From the NCBI GenBank assembly GCA_903844845.1, contig CAIMVG010000023.1:1-64000 (forward strand): a DNA stretch of 64,000 nt. Direction: 5' to 3'. The first letter of the stretch is position 1. The number at the start of each line of letters is the position of its first letter. This document shows positions 7,717 to 17,262 of this stretch, one piece after another. The position numbers were made by a program, and so were the translations under genes. Origin of the DNA: an uncultured Dehalococcoidia bacterium (GTDB lineage Bacteria > Chloroflexota > Dehalococcoidia > Dehalococcoidales > UBA1222). Under the pieces are notes generated by a model. That model saw only the letters and a list, made by a program, of their open reading frames with translations, was not told where the DNA came from and did not search any database.

Positions 7717-10236
7717 TTATGTGAACTGGTTTAATTTAACGTAGTCTTTGATGTATTCAGGTACTTTTTGGCGCCATTTTTTGTCAATGGCTTTATAGTC
7801 GGAAATATTGAAAACTGAATTAACATTGAGCGCGGTTAATTCGCCGCTGTCTATGATATCGCGCAGCTTTTGATTGGTGGCATAGGCCTTGAAGAAGTAT
7901 TTGACCGGCACAAGCTGACCGATATCATCAAGCTGATAATCGGCCACGAATTTCTGGAACTCCTCTTCCAGCACCTGGTTCTTGTTCCTGATGGCAGGAA
8001 TCAAGCCTAAAGCCTTTTCGATGAATTCCTGAAGTGTTACCCGCCGGTCAGCACCAACGGCGCGGTTCAGCTTTTCAAGCGTAATGTAATCTTCCGGCTT
8101 GTCGAGTATGTTTTGCTTCACATGCTCTAGAATGGGGCCCCATTTTTCTTCAACCAGTCTCTCGCGAATAAACGGATCTGCCTTAATCCTATCCTCGAAT
8201 TTGGCGAAGAGCATTCGGTCGATTTTCATGCCGTCCAGACCGATTTGCGTTTCGTTAAGGTATTTTAATGGATCAGGATTGAAATTGGTGTAATTGCCTC
8301 CCTGGGGCGGGGGTGGTGGCGGCAAACCCCCGCCAGAATCGCCAGTTACGGCGGGCAGTTTTAGTACTTCATTGTAATCGTAATGTTCTTCGAAATACTC
8401 GCAGTTGGCGAAGAAGTCGAAAAGTTTGAAGGTAGTTTTTTGTAGGTCCTGCGGCAGGGCAGCCTTTATTTTCAATCCCCTGGCGAAATCATGCTTGCGG
8501 GTGCCTCGGCCTTTGATTTGCACGAACTCTGTAGGCGAGAATATGGGGCGGATAAGACAAAGATTGAGAATATCTGTGCAATCATAGCCGGTTGTCATCA
8601 TGCCTACGGTAACACAAACCCGCGTTTTGCTGGACTTATAGTCAGCCAGAAAGTTGCCGGATCCGCCAAGGTTATTATTGGCAAAGTTTATGGACATTTG
8701 CTGGGCGTTAACTACATTTGAAGTAACCTGCATGGCAAAGTCGGACTGGTATTTGCCCGGGAACATGCGGTGGGCAATCTCGTTGAGGATGTTGGCCATT
8801 TTAGCCGCGTGTTTCTGAGAAGCGGAGAAAACGAGTGTTTTGCCTATTTCACCGCTGATAGGATCTCGCAAGGCGTTCGCCATAAACGACTCGCAGAAAA
8901 TCCTATTTGTCGGCTCGGAGAAAAACTTCTTTTCGAAGTCTCGCTGGAACAGGTTATCCTGGACTTCGTTACCTTCCTCATCAGTAAAAGCTACCGCGTA
9001 ACCTTCTTTGGAAAGTAACTGCGTCGTAATTTCGGTCCGGGCATCCACGACATAGGGGTTTACCAGATAACCTTCCTTGACGCCATCAATGAGCGAGTAA
9101 CGAAACGTGGGTTGGCCGTCTTCGCAGCCAAAAGTACGGTAGGTATCGAGAAGGATGCGGCGTTCCAGCTCGCGGGGGTCGTTTTGCCCCAACCGGCTTT
9201 CGTCTATCTTCTTCAGATAATCTTTCGGGGTTGCAGTCAATCCCAGCTTATAACCGACAGAGTATTCAAAAACGGCTCTGGAGTTGCCGCCAATGGAGCG
9301 GTGGGCCTCATCAGAAATAACCAGATCGAAATCTGTCGGCGAAAAAAGCTGGCGGTATTTGTTATTGCTTAGCAGAGATTGCACGGTTGTAATGACGATC
9401 TCCGCTTTCTGCCAATCATCCCTGTTCTGCTTGTAGATTACGATATGAGAATCATTTTTCAGAAGTTCACTAAAGGCCTTTTTGGCTTGATTTTCCAGTT
9501 CAATTCTATCCACCAGAAAAAGAACTCGAGTAGCGTTTCTGGTTTTGAGAAAGAGTTTGATGATGGCTGCGGCTGTTAAAGTTTTGCCGGTACCCGTGGC
9601 CATTTCTAACAAATAACGATTCTTGCCTTGTTGTGAAGCTTCCTGAATACGCCTCACCGCTCGAAGCTGGTATGGGCGTAAAAAGCCCAAATGATTGTCT
9701 TTATTAAACCCCAACCGCTTGTTTTCATCTTGCCATTCGGGGAAAGAAGCATAGTTCGGCTTCTGTGTTAAGACGATGTAATCTTCGTTGACGGCTTCTT
9801 CTGCCAGACGCATTTTATCCGGACGATATGTTTTGCGCTGGGTTAAAGAACCCACGGTGGGGAATTTGGTGATAATTGAAGGATTGCCGGTGTCAATATC
9901 CCAGAGATAATGCAGATTCCCGTTTGACAGGATAATGAAGCGGCAATTCAGACCGCGCGCATAATTTCTGGCCTGCTCTTTACCGTCGAGCGGGTGTTTA
10001 GATTCGGACTTGGCTTCAAGAACGGCTACGGGATAACCATTGTCATCATGAAGGGAATAATCGGCATGGCCGGCGGGCACGTTATCAAAATCATCACCCA
10101 GGTCGTCGCTTCTTTGCTTGATGGTTGTTTCGAGGTGGACATTAGCTTTGGATGTGGAGGTATCCAGGAGTCTCCAGCCAGATTCCTCCAGCATTTTGTT
10201 AATTTTAATTCGAGCTTTGGCTTCTTTTTCTACCAT
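7717..10236 (-). CDS. hsdR: Type I restriction enzyme R subunit
   Basis: 839 residues from the chosen ATG at 10236 (MVEKEAKARIKINKML); the frame is open to 10305, but the extra 23 residues do not fit the family. An N-terminal nuclease domain shows ADYSL and VLEAK (PD-(D/E)xK, about residues 59 and 77). Superfamily 2 translocase motifs follow: MATGTGKT at about 212, DEAH, and the GRGTRKHD arginine-finger region. The end matches the EcoEI-type R C-terminal domain. A run of six prolines in a glycine-rich linker (about 8290-8340) separates motor and C-terminal domain. It makes the cutting and translocating part of the system with the HsdMS fusion just downstream. Confidence 0.92.
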   Translation of the reverse strand: MVEKEAKARIKINKMLEESGWRLLDTSTSKANVHLETTIKQRSDDLGDDFDNVPAGHADYSLHDDNGYPVAVLEAKSESKHPLDGKEQARNYARGLNCRFIILSNGNLHYLWDIDTGNPSIITKFPTVGSLTQRKTYRPDKMRLAEEAVNEDYIVLTQKPNYASFPEWQDENKRLGFNKDNHLGFLRPYQLRAVRRIQEASQQGKNRYLLEMATGTGKTLTAAAIIKLFLKTRNATRVLFLVDRIELENQAKKAFSELLKNDSHIVIYKQNRDDWQKAEIVITTVQSLLSNNKYRQLFSPTDFDLVISDEAHRSIGGNSRAVFEYSVGYKLGLTATPKDYLKKIDESRLGQNDPRELERRILLDTYRTFGCEDGQPTFRYSLIDGVKEGYLVNPYVVDARTEITTQLLSKEGYAVAFTDEEGNEVQDNLFQRDFEKKFFSEPTNRIFCESFMANALRDPISGEIGKTLVFSASQKHAAKMANILNEIAHRMFPGKYQSDFAMQVTSNVVNAQQMSINFANNNLGGSGNFLADYKSSKTRVCVTVGMMTTGYDCTDILNLCLIRPIFSPTEFVQIKGRGTRKHDFARGLKIKAALPQDLQKTTFKLFDFFANCEYFEEHYDYNEVLKLPAVTGDSGGGLPPPPPPQGGNYTNFNPDPLKYLNETQIGLDGMKIDRMLFAKFEDRIKADPFIRERLVEEKWGPILEHVKQNILDKPEDYITLEKLNRAVGADRRVTLQEFIEKALGLIPAIRNKNQVLEEEFQKFVADYQLDDIGQLVPVKYFFKAYATNQKLRDIIDSGELTALNVNSVFNISDYKAIDKKWRQKVPEYIKDYVKLNQFT

Positions 10237-10353
10237 TGTTTCATTGCCTGGTATTCGTAGTCGTAATATTAGCACCTTCGTGGTCGATTTGTAACAGCAA
10301 TTCAAATCCCCATCGGGATATTATGAGGTTAAGGTTATTTGGAAAGGATCATA

Positions 10354-10818
10354 ATGCCGAGACTTATCCCGGAAATGCAAGAATTGCACGGAAAAGCTCT
10401 GGATGATTTGTTTGATTTAGGCAGAGATTTACCACGCGGCAGTTTTCGGTTAGTTGCCGAAAAATATGGCCTATCAGAACACACGCTGCGGGCGAAATAT
10501 TGGAGCAGAACTGATCAAAGGCCTTCGCCGTTTCTGCGTCCGAAACGAATAGTCATTAATGACTTGAAATTTGAGGCCAACCCTTTCCAGATAGCGGAAG
10601 CCATAAAGATACTGATACGCCAATTAAGGGCAGCGGAAGAAAAAAACTTAAACCTTCAAACGGAAATGGATTTGAACTTGAAAAAGTACAATGAACTGGA
10701 GCAAAAATATCGCAAGTTACTTGGCAAAAAATCACTAAATGATTCCCTAACATTTCACCAACCAACCCGATACACCGCCTTATTATCGACTATACTTCTA
10801 GGCACGGGATGGAAATAA
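10354..10818 (+). CDS. Uncharacterised HTH-like coiled-coil protein
   Basis: 154 residues, divergent from hsdR. The ATG at 10354 follows AAAGGAT with good spacing; a TTG 15 bases upstream is in frame but less likely. Residues 25-50 (GSFRLVAEKYGLSEHTLRAKYW) look like a helix-turn-helix; residues 85-125 are highly charged and predicted coiled coil. The last 20 residues are hydrophobic and odd for such a protein. I do not recognise a family. Position next to the restriction operon and 60 bases from the tRNA fragment suggests a regulator or accessory factor of the island. Confidence 0.6.
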   Translation: MPRLIPEMQELHGKALDDLFDLGRDLPRGSFRLVAEKYGLSEHTLRAKYWSRTDQRPSPFLRPKRIVINDLKFEANPFQIAEAIKILIRQLRAAEEKNLNLQTEMDLNLKKYNELEQKYRKLLGKKSLNDSLTFHQPTRYTALLSTILLGTGWK

Positions 10819-10878
10819 GCCATTAACACATTAGTTCTTATTTACGCACAAAACAACTCGTCCATTGGGGTGAATAAC

Positions 10879-10925
10879 GATTCCTAAACCGCGTGTCGTG
10901 CGTTCGACTCGCACCAGGGGCACCA
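10879..10925 (+). other. 3' fragment of tRNA-Arg(CCT), likely attachment site
   Basis: From 10881 the sequence is a canonical tRNA 3' part: anticodon loop TTCCTAA (10881-10887, anticodon CCT), stem half ACCGC, 5-base variable loop, T-arm GTGCG-TTCGACT-CGCAC (10898-10914), acceptor strand CAGGGGC, discriminator A, and encoded CCA (10923-10925). The bases before the loop (AACGA) do not pair with ACCGC and no 5' half is present. A displaced tRNA tail is the classic end mark of an element integrated by a tyrosine recombinase. Because the tail is on the plus strand, the element lies to the left, and the intact tRNA is expected left of position 1. Confidence 0.78.
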
Positions 10926-11263
10926 CTTTTCACGCCTAAATTCCCCTATTTTCAATGTTTTCCTCATTGGCATAACTAATAACGATAGCCGATCGATAAC
11001 GCGCGGGTTGGTTTTTAAGCACGAATTGCCCTTGTTATAGTATCTTTTAAGCTAAATTCTGTTTTGAAAGTATTTGCCCGCAAGATAAACATCGGGAAAT
11101 CCATTTGCTTCAATACTGGATGTGGGCTTTAAGGCCTAAGTTATTGACCCGGATAGCTACAATTAACTCGGATAACCTGCACTATAATGGCCATTGATGT
11201 TAACTATTTTGACTAAAACCATCCCAGGGGCTACCGGAACCGATGATGGCTGAGAGGTCTATG
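10926..11263. other. Intergenic region between the island end and the PAS gene
   Basis: AT-rich and without a gene, RNA motif or strong repeat that I can recognise. It should hold the promoter for the PAS-domain gene that starts near 11264. Confidence 0.5.
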
Positions 11264-13417
11264 ATGAGTAAAAACCACCAAAATACCCCCCAATCTTTTA
11301 AAAGAAAATTGTCGAGCTTGGAAAGCACTTCGTTAATTGAAAAAATCAAAAAACAGCCGGAATTTTGGAAGGCTCTTGAAGCCTATAATACCTTGCCTGC
11401 TGACCTTCGGGCAGACGCTCTAATAGCTCTAGGGATGACGGGTAACGATGATGATACTCTTCGCATCCTGACAAAAAGCCATTTTGTATTGCCTGGCGTT
11501 ACCCGCTGGGCATGTTTGAACTGCGGTGAATGTTGCAGATATGCCAAGAAAATAGCCACTTTTACGTATGAGAGTTGCGCATTTCTTTGCGAAGACAATA
11601 TGTGCGCCAAACATGACAGCCGATATCTTGTTTGCAAATGGTTCCCATTTTGGATTTATCAAAGTGATAAATATGGTCCGTTGTTAACGGTCAAACCATA
11701 TTGTTCGGGATATGGACATGGCGGAGTAGTCGATTATGAAAGCACTTCGCTGATGCTTTCAGGCTTATCTGAAGAATTAACAAAAAAGGATGATGGAGCG
11801 GTTGTGATCCACGAATTGCTTCATATACCCGGTTCAAAGGAGTGGGTATTTCCGTCACGTACTAATGTCGATAGATTATTGAAAAGTGTATCCAAATTAG
11901 ATAGCAAAAGTGATGCCCCATATCGGCCCGCTGAAGAACGAAAAGGCCAATTGTATTTCGCCCAGCATTACACGTCAGGTCTGCTTGGTCGCGTTGATGA
12001 TCCGCACCTGACGGTTAATGAAAATGGGATTATCGACGATGTAAATGCTGCTCTGTGCAATCTCTTCGGCTTGAAAGAAAACTTGTTGATCGGTCGGAGA
12101 TTATCTTCGCTTTTTGTCAATGAAGAAGGCGCGGAAAATGATTTTATGACCTGCCTTTATCGTGGTAAAGTAATCGCTATCCCGCACAGAATTAAACTGG
12201 ACAACGGTTCATCGGTTCCTGTGTTATTTAATGCCATGATTTATCGCGACCGGACAGATGGGTTGATACACGGGTGTCTTATTAATTTAAAGGAAACCTC
12301 GGATACTATTTACAATGAGTTGGCGCAATCAAAAAACTATGTTAGAGGCCTTATTGAAGCAAGCCTTGATGCCTTCATGGTGGTTAATATTGACGGGACG
12401 ATTGCAGATGTTAATCAGGCGTTGGTTAACATATCGGGATTTCCAAGGGAAAAACTAATTGGAACGTATTTTAACTCTTTTTTCACAAATCCCGAAAATG
12501 CCCGGAAGGGTATTTCGGATGCTTTAATAGACGGGAAAGTAAAGAATCTTGAGCTTGACCTGAAAACGGTCAGCGGGGAAACAATCCCGGTCTCTTTTAA
12601 TGCAACTCTTTTTTACAATCATGAAGGAATTAATCAGGGAATATTTGCCGTTGCCCGTGATATACGAGACATGCGAAACCATTTTAAACAACTGGAAGAT
12701 GCCAAATCCTATGCGCGGGGGTTGATAGAAAGCAGCCTTGATCTGATGGTAACGGTAGATCATGAAGGTCAAATAACAGATGTTAATCATGCGGCTACTG
12801 AATTGACGGGGTACAGTAGAGATGAGTTGGTCGGTTCAGAGTTTAAAAACTATTTTCTTGAGCAGAAACTCGCACAAGAAACCATCGCCACTGTTTTCGA
12901 AAAGGGAAAACTCAGGATGCGAGAGCTCACTCTCGTTACCAAAGCTCGGGTAACCATCCCGGTATCTTTTAACGCGAATGCATATTTCAACAGCCAAAAA
13001 GTTGTTCAGGGGGTTTTCGCTGTGGCACGGGATATTAGTGAAAGAATCAAGACAATTGAAAAATTGAAGGAAGCAGAAAACTATGCCAGGGGATTGCTCG
13101 AAAGTAGCATCGATCTTATGGTCGCCATAAATTGCGAAGGTATAATTACAGACGTAAATGAAGCGGCAGTTCGCCTGACCGGCTATTCTCGTGATGATTT
13201 GATAAGTACCCGGTTTCAGAATTATTTCACTGAACCGGACAGGGCGGCTGGAGGAATCAATCTTACTTTGAATAATGGATTTGTAAAAGACTATACGCTT
13301 GAATTATTTACTCAAAAAAAGGAAGGGGTTCCGGTTTCGTTTAATGCCAGCGTGTACACCAATCAAAAGGGGGCAGTTTTGGGCATTTTTGCGATAGCTC
13401 GGGATTTAAGAGTTTAA
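11264..13417 (+). CDS. YkgJ-type cysteine-cluster protein fused to four PAS domains
   Basis: 717 residues from the ATG at 11264, chosen because GAGAGG lies 6 bases upstream; earlier ATGs at 11243, 11246 and 11261 are possible. Residues 80-150 hold a YkgJ-type cluster (CLNCGECC, then spaced Cys in CAFLCEDNMC, CKWFPFW and PYCSGYG), which usually binds metal or an Fe-S centre. Four PAS domains follow, at about 235, 355, 480 and 605; the last three share (Y)ARGLIESSLD...DVN. The protein ends within the last PAS, with no kinase, HTH or cyclase. It is probably a cytosolic redox or ligand sensor acting through a partner protein. Confidence 0.8.
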   Translation: MSKNHQNTPQSFKRKLSSLESTSLIEKIKKQPEFWKALEAYNTLPADLRADALIALGMTGNDDDTLRILTKSHFVLPGVTRWACLNCGECCRYAKKIATFTYESCAFLCEDNMCAKHDSRYLVCKWFPFWIYQSDKYGPLLTVKPYCSGYGHGGVVDYESTSLMLSGLSEELTKKDDGAVVIHELLHIPGSKEWVFPSRTNVDRLLKSVSKLDSKSDAPYRPAEERKGQLYFAQHYTSGLLGRVDDPHLTVNENGIIDDVNAALCNLFGLKENLLIGRRLSSLFVNEEGAENDFMTCLYRGKVIAIPHRIKLDNGSSVPVLFNAMIYRDRTDGLIHGCLINLKETSDTIYNELAQSKNYVRGLIEASLDAFMVVNIDGTIADVNQALVNISGFPREKLIGTYFNSFFTNPENARKGISDALIDGKVKNLELDLKTVSGETIPVSFNATLFYNHEGINQGIFAVARDIRDMRNHFKQLEDAKSYARGLIESSLDLMVTVDHEGQITDVNHAATELTGYSRDELVGSEFKNYFLEQKLAQETIATVFEKGKLRMRELTLVTKARVTIPVSFNANAYFNSQKVVQGVFAVARDISERIKTIEKLKEAENYARGLLESSIDLMVAINCEGIITDVNEAAVRLTGYSRDDLISTRFQNYFTEPDRAAGGINLTLNNGFVKDYTLELFTQKKEGVPVSFNASVYTNQKGAVLGIFAIARDLRV

Positions 13418-13460
13418 TCAAACGAGTTTTGTGAAAGATAGCGCCTGACCGTTATAAATT

Positions 13461-13498
13461 AAAGAGGAACTGCCCGCCAAAGCGGGCAGTTCCTCTTT
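13461..13498. terminator. Bidirectional terminator between the PAS gene and livK
   Basis: A perfect 17-bp stem (13461-13477 with 13482-13498) around the loop CAAA, with a run of A on the left side and of T on the right. It lies between two convergent genes and can serve both strands. Confidence 0.88.
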
Positions 13499-13518
13499 AT
13501 TGTTTCTGGGTTTAGGAA

Positions 13519-14685
13519 TTAGGATAGGGAGATGACTTTGACGCGGGCATATGCATAGGTGGAGCCGCTCTTGACGACTTTCCATACCTCGTAGTCGCCG
13601 GAAACGCGGTCTCCGTTGGAGGCGAGGGTGATGGCTCCGCTTGCGCCGGGATAAGCCTTGGCCTCTTTGAGGACTTCGGCGGCGATCTTGGTGGTATCGG
13701 TGGTTCCGGCTACCTTCATGGCATTCATAGCCAGGTTGATCGCATCATAGGCAGTGTCGCTGTATGATCCGGGGGCAGATGTGTAAGCAGCCTTGAAGGC
13801 GGTTGTGAACGTTGCGTTGGCGGTTGACCCCTCGGGAGCGGTCGGGCGGGTGCCGATTAAGGAGGAAGCCATGAACTGGGCGGCCTCCGCGACGCTGATG
13901 GTCTTGTCCGCATAAACGCCTTCGGAGGCGATCCACTGGGCGGTGGTAAGTCCGAGTTGCAGCGCCTGTTTGTAAACGACGTCCGCATCATCGCCGTAGC
14001 CCACGTGTACAACACAATCTGGTGCGGCGGTCTTGATGGTCTGTAACTCGGTCAGGTAGTCGAGTTTGTTCTGATCATAGGTCAAATTGGCGACGATGGT
14101 GGCTTTTCCGGCCAACTGGGCCGAGATAACACTGGCAAGCCCTGTACCGTAGGCGTTATTCACTACGAGAATAGCAACCTTTTTATAACCGCCGTCGGTA
14201 ATCAGTTTGGCCATGGCCTGGCCCTGAAGGTTATCGGTGGCTGCGGTGCGGAATACGAACTGGCGGTATGCCTGGTTCGCGATGTCGGTCGATGTGGCTG
14301 AGGGTGAGATGAGGAGAATCTTGTTCTGTAGCGCATAGTCGGCGCAGGCTTTTACAGCGCCGCTGGTCATGGGGCCAATGATAACTTTACAGCCATCTAC
14401 TTCGGCAAGCTTCTTGAAAGCCGTGAAGCTGATGGTTGCGTCCGTGGCGCCGTCTTCAGTGAAGAGTTCAACCTGGTGCCCATTGATTCCGCCCGCAGCG
14501 TTGATCTGCGTGACAGCCAGTTTGACGCCGTCGCTGATGAGTCCTCCCATGTCTGCGAGGGCTCCGGTCAGGTCCATCACAGACCCGATTTTGATCGTGC
14601 CGCTGTTACTGCTGCAACTTGCGACTGGTACCGAAAGTACCAGCAAAAGCAAGCCCGCACAGGCGAGGGCCAGTTTCTTGAGCAT
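13519..14685 (-). CDS. livK: Branched-chain amino acid ABC transporter, binding lipoprotein
   Basis: 388 residues, periplasmic-binding-protein type 1 (Peripla_BP_6). A lipoprotein signal ends with the lipobox VASC (Cys 24). The mature part begins with the family start TIKIGSVMDLTGALADMGG and holds GGINGHQVELFTEDGATD and VIIGPMTSGA, typical of LivK/urea/amide-binding members. It captures substrate outside the membrane and hands it to LivHMGF, encoded just upstream on the same strand but separated by 174 bases, suggesting its own promoter. The exact ligand cannot be read from the sequence. Confidence 0.88.
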   Translation of the reverse strand: MLKKLALACAGLLLLVLSVPVASCSSNSGTIKIGSVMDLTGALADMGGLISDGVKLAVTQINAAGGINGHQVELFTEDGATDATISFTAFKKLAEVDGCKVIIGPMTSGAVKACADYALQNKILLISPSATSTDIANQAYRQFVFRTAATDNLQGQAMAKLITDGGYKKVAILVVNNAYGTGLASVISAQLAGKATIVANLTYDQNKLDYLTELQTIKTAAPDCVVHVGYGDDADVVYKQALQLGLTTAQWIASEGVYADKTISVAEAAQFMASSLIGTRPTAPEGSTANATFTTAFKAAYTSAPGSYSDTAYDAINLAMNAMKVAGTTDTTKIAAEVLKEAKAYPGASGAITLASNGDRVSGDYEVWKVVKSGSTYAYARVKVISLS

Positions 14686-14859
14686 GCATTTCTCCTTCTA
14701 TAAAATTTGACTGATGAATAATGCCGATGATATTACTACAGCCGTATAGGCGTGTCAATATGCCAGTGCGTGTTTTATGGCTGAACGTTGCCGAAAAACG
14801 TGTTGGGAACCGGGACTTGAAAAATTGCTTTTTCAAGGCTTTGGATTGGGAAAATAAAG

Positions 14860-15579
14860 TTACGTTCCTAATCCGAGGTAGCGCTTTTTGGCCTGTTCAT
14901 CGTTGAGCAACTCCCCGGCAGGGCCCTGCATGATGCATTTGCCCTCGACCAGGATGTATGCCCTGTTTGCGAAAGAAAGGGCCCGCTTGACGTTTTGTTC
15001 AATCATGACCAGCGCGGTGCCGCTTTGTCTCACAAGGGTGAGTTTGTCCAGTATGCCTTCTACGGATTTGGGGGAAAGCGAAGCCAATGGCTCATCCAGC
15101 ATCAACACCGAGGGTTTGCCCATCATGGCGCGCGCGATGGCCAGCATCTGGCGTTCGCCGCCTGAAAGCGTTCCGGCAAAAGATTTTGCACGGTGTTTCA
15201 ATTCGTGGAAAATCTCGAAGATGCCTTCTATCTCTGTGGCGATCTGGGAACGGTCGGAGCGGGTATATGCTCCCATTTGCAGGTTTTCTGTTATGGTCAG
15301 GTTGGCAAAAACGTTGTTGGTTTGAGGAATATACCCTATGCCTGAGGAAATCATCTTGTCCGCAGGCCTGCCGGTGATATCCTCACCCTTGTAGAACATT
15401 TTACCGCTGAGAAACTGGGCGAACCCGAAAAAACTTTTCAACAGGGTGGATTTGCCGCTCCCGTTGGGTCCGACGATGGCAACTATTTCGCCTGCTTCAA
15501 CTTCCAGCGAAACCCCGTCGACGATGACTATATCGCTATAGCCGGCGCGAACGTCAACTGACGCAAATATCGGTGCCAC
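14860..15579 (-). CDS. livF: Branched-chain amino acid ABC transporter ATPase LivF
   Basis: 239 residues from a GTG at 15579 (VAPIFASVDVRAGY), preferred to the ATG at 15606 because GGAGG lies 8 bases before the GTG, while the ATG has nothing. Walker A GPNGSGKS, signature LSGGERQ, Walker B VLMLDEP and the D/H-loop region are present, and the short form without a C-terminal extension is typical of LivF. The 5' end overlaps livG by 26 bases, with its ribosome binding site inside the livG coding region. It pairs with LivG to power uptake. Confidence 0.9.
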   Translation of the reverse strand: MAPIFASVDVRAGYSDIVIVDGVSLEVEAGEIVAIVGPNGSGKSTLLKSFFGFAQFLSGKMFYKGEDITGRPADKMISSGIGYIPQTNNVFANLTITENLQMGAYTRSDRSQIATEIEGIFEIFHELKHRAKSFAGTLSGGERQMLAIARAMMGKPSVLMLDEPLASLSPKSVEGILDKLTLVRQSGTALVMIEQNVKRALSFANRAYILVEGKCIMQGPAGELLNDEQAKKRYLGLGT

Positions 15580-16354
15580 CCGGTTCGCCTCCGATGTAGA
15601 TTTCATAAAACAATGGACTGGCGGCCACTTCCGCAGGCCTGCCTTCCAGAACTATCTTGCCGCGGTCCATTACATAAACCCAGTTGGCAAATTCCATTAC
15701 CAGTTCCATACGGTGTTCGATGATCAGTAAACTCATACCGCCGTGGCGGAACATCTCGATTTTTTCGAAAATCTTTTTGGCCAGGACTGGATTGACTCCG
15801 GCGGCCGGTTCATCGAGCAGCAGCAATTTGGGCTCTGCCATTATCGCGCGGCTGATCTCCAGCAATTTTTTCTGACCGCCTGACAGAGATCCTGCAGGTT
15901 CATTGGTGAGCCGTGTCAGGTCCATCAGTTTCAGTGTGTCGGTGGCTTTCTGCAGCATCGTTTCTTCTTGTTCTCGCCATTTTTTGCGTGAAAAGAGGCT
16001 TCCGGCAAACCTGTCTCCGCGGTTGCCCCTGGCAGCGATGAGCATGTTGTCGAGTACGCTCATCTGGTTGAAAAGGCGGGGGAATTGGAACGCATGCACG
16101 ATACCGCGATCGAATACTTCATTTGGCTGGAGTTCGTCGATGCTTTCACCTTCGAAATATATGCTGCCCTCGTCCGCGCGCTGGAGCCCGAAAATCGTCT
16201 TGAGCAGGCTGGTTTTACCGCAGCCGTTCGGTCCTACTAACGCTATGGTAGTGCGCCGTGGTATGTCCAGGCTGGCGCCGGCCACAGCGCACAAGCCGCC
16301 GTAGTTTTTCACTACGTCGCGTACTCTGAGGATCATCGGATCGATTTTAGACAT
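15554..16354 (-). CDS. livG: Branched-chain amino acid ABC transporter ATPase LivG
   Basis: 266 residues. Walker A GPNGCGKT, signature LSGGQKKLLE, Walker B LLLLDEPAAGVNP; the AGVNP stretch after Walker B is a LivG hallmark. The start overlaps the livM stop by 8 bases. It forms the ATPase heterodimer with LivF. Confidence 0.92.
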   Translation of the reverse strand: MSKIDPMILRVRDVVKNYGGLCAVAGASLDIPRRTTIALVGPNGCGKTSLLKTIFGLQRADEGSIYFEGESIDELQPNEVFDRGIVHAFQFPRLFNQMSVLDNMLIAARGNRGDRFAGSLFSRKKWREQEETMLQKATDTLKLMDLTRLTNEPAGSLSGGQKKLLEISRAIMAEPKLLLLDEPAAGVNPVLAKKIFEKIEMFRHGGMSLLIIEHRMELVMEFANWVYVMDRGKIVLEGRPAEVAASPLFYEIYIGGEPGGTDICVS

Positions 16355-17261
16355 TCACTGGCTCTTTCAATTTTGGCGGTTTCACCGGGCTCTCCTTAAG
16401 AAGGCCGCTCGGGCGGTAGAAGAGCACGAGGATGATAAGGATGCCAAACAGGATGTATTGAACATTTATCGGGTCCACTGGAAGATGGACGTAGTCCTTT
16501 AAAATGGCGGCGCTTTTTTGGAAAATCTGTACTACGGCAGCGCCCAGTATCACTCCCAGGTTGTTGCCCGGCCCTCCAAGCATTACCATCATCCAGATGG
16601 TAAACGTAAGGAAAGGCAAAAATGATCCGGGTTCGATATGTGCGCTGTATTGTGCGAAGAGAGCGCCTCCGATACCGGCGATGGCGGAGCCCATGATGAA
16701 AACCTGGGATTTATAACGCTGGATATTTTTGCCGTAGGACTGCGCTGCCGTCTGGTCTTCTCTTATGGCGCGCATTATGCGCCCGTAGGGTGAATTCGCT
16801 ACCAGTTGTGAGAAGATGAAGCAAATTCCCAGAAATGCGAAAGCCAATCCGATGTTGGCGAGGCGGATGGCCATGAGGGTTTGAAAGTGAAATATCTGCG
16901 TGATGGAAATTCCGTTATAGCCGCCGCCGATCCCCTGGTTCTGGATGATGGTTCTTAAAATCTCTCCCGAGGTTAAGGTAACAATCGCAAGGTAATCTTC
17001 CCTGAGGCGCAGTGCGGGAAGCGACACCAGGAAGCCGAAGGCAGCCGCAGATACGGCCGAGGCAACCATACAGACGCCGAAGTTCACTCCTGCTTGTGCG
17101 AGGATGGCATATGTGTAGGCGCCAACCATGAAGAAGGCGACTTTACCGAAATTGCTCAAACCCGTGAACCCGTATTCCAGGTTGAGGCTGATGGCAGCTA
17201 TCGAATAGATGCCGATCATCACTACCATGTCCAGCAGATTCATCAGAAGGCCGTAGGTCAT
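16347..17261 (-). CDS. livM: Branched-chain amino acid ABC transporter permease LivM
   Basis: 304 residues, strongly hydrophobic with about eight to ten membrane segments. The family stretches EYGFTGLSNFGKVAFFMVGAY at the N-terminus and the EA-A-like loop GRIMRAIREDQTAAQSYGKN (about residue 180), the contact site for the ATPases, are present. It starts 1 base after the livH stop and overlaps livG. Confidence 0.92.
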   Translation of the reverse strand: MTYGLLMNLLDMVVMIGIYSIAAISLNLEYGFTGLSNFGKVAFFMVGAYTYAILAQAGVNFGVCMVASAVSAAAFGFLVSLPALRLREDYLAIVTLTSGEILRTIIQNQGIGGGYNGISITQIFHFQTLMAIRLANIGLAFAFLGICFIFSQLVANSPYGRIMRAIREDQTAAQSYGKNIQRYKSQVFIMGSAIAGIGGALFAQYSAHIEPGSFLPFLTFTIWMMVMLGGPGNNLGVILGAAVVQIFQKSAAILKDYVHLPVDPINVQYILFGILIILVLFYRPSGLLKESPVKPPKLKEPVNV

Positions 17262-17262
17262 A

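Noticed and set aside
14816-14837. Terminator between livF and livK
   Set aside because: The 9-bp stem (CTTGAAAAA/TTTTTCAAG) is A/T-rich and lacks a following T run, so too weak to call.
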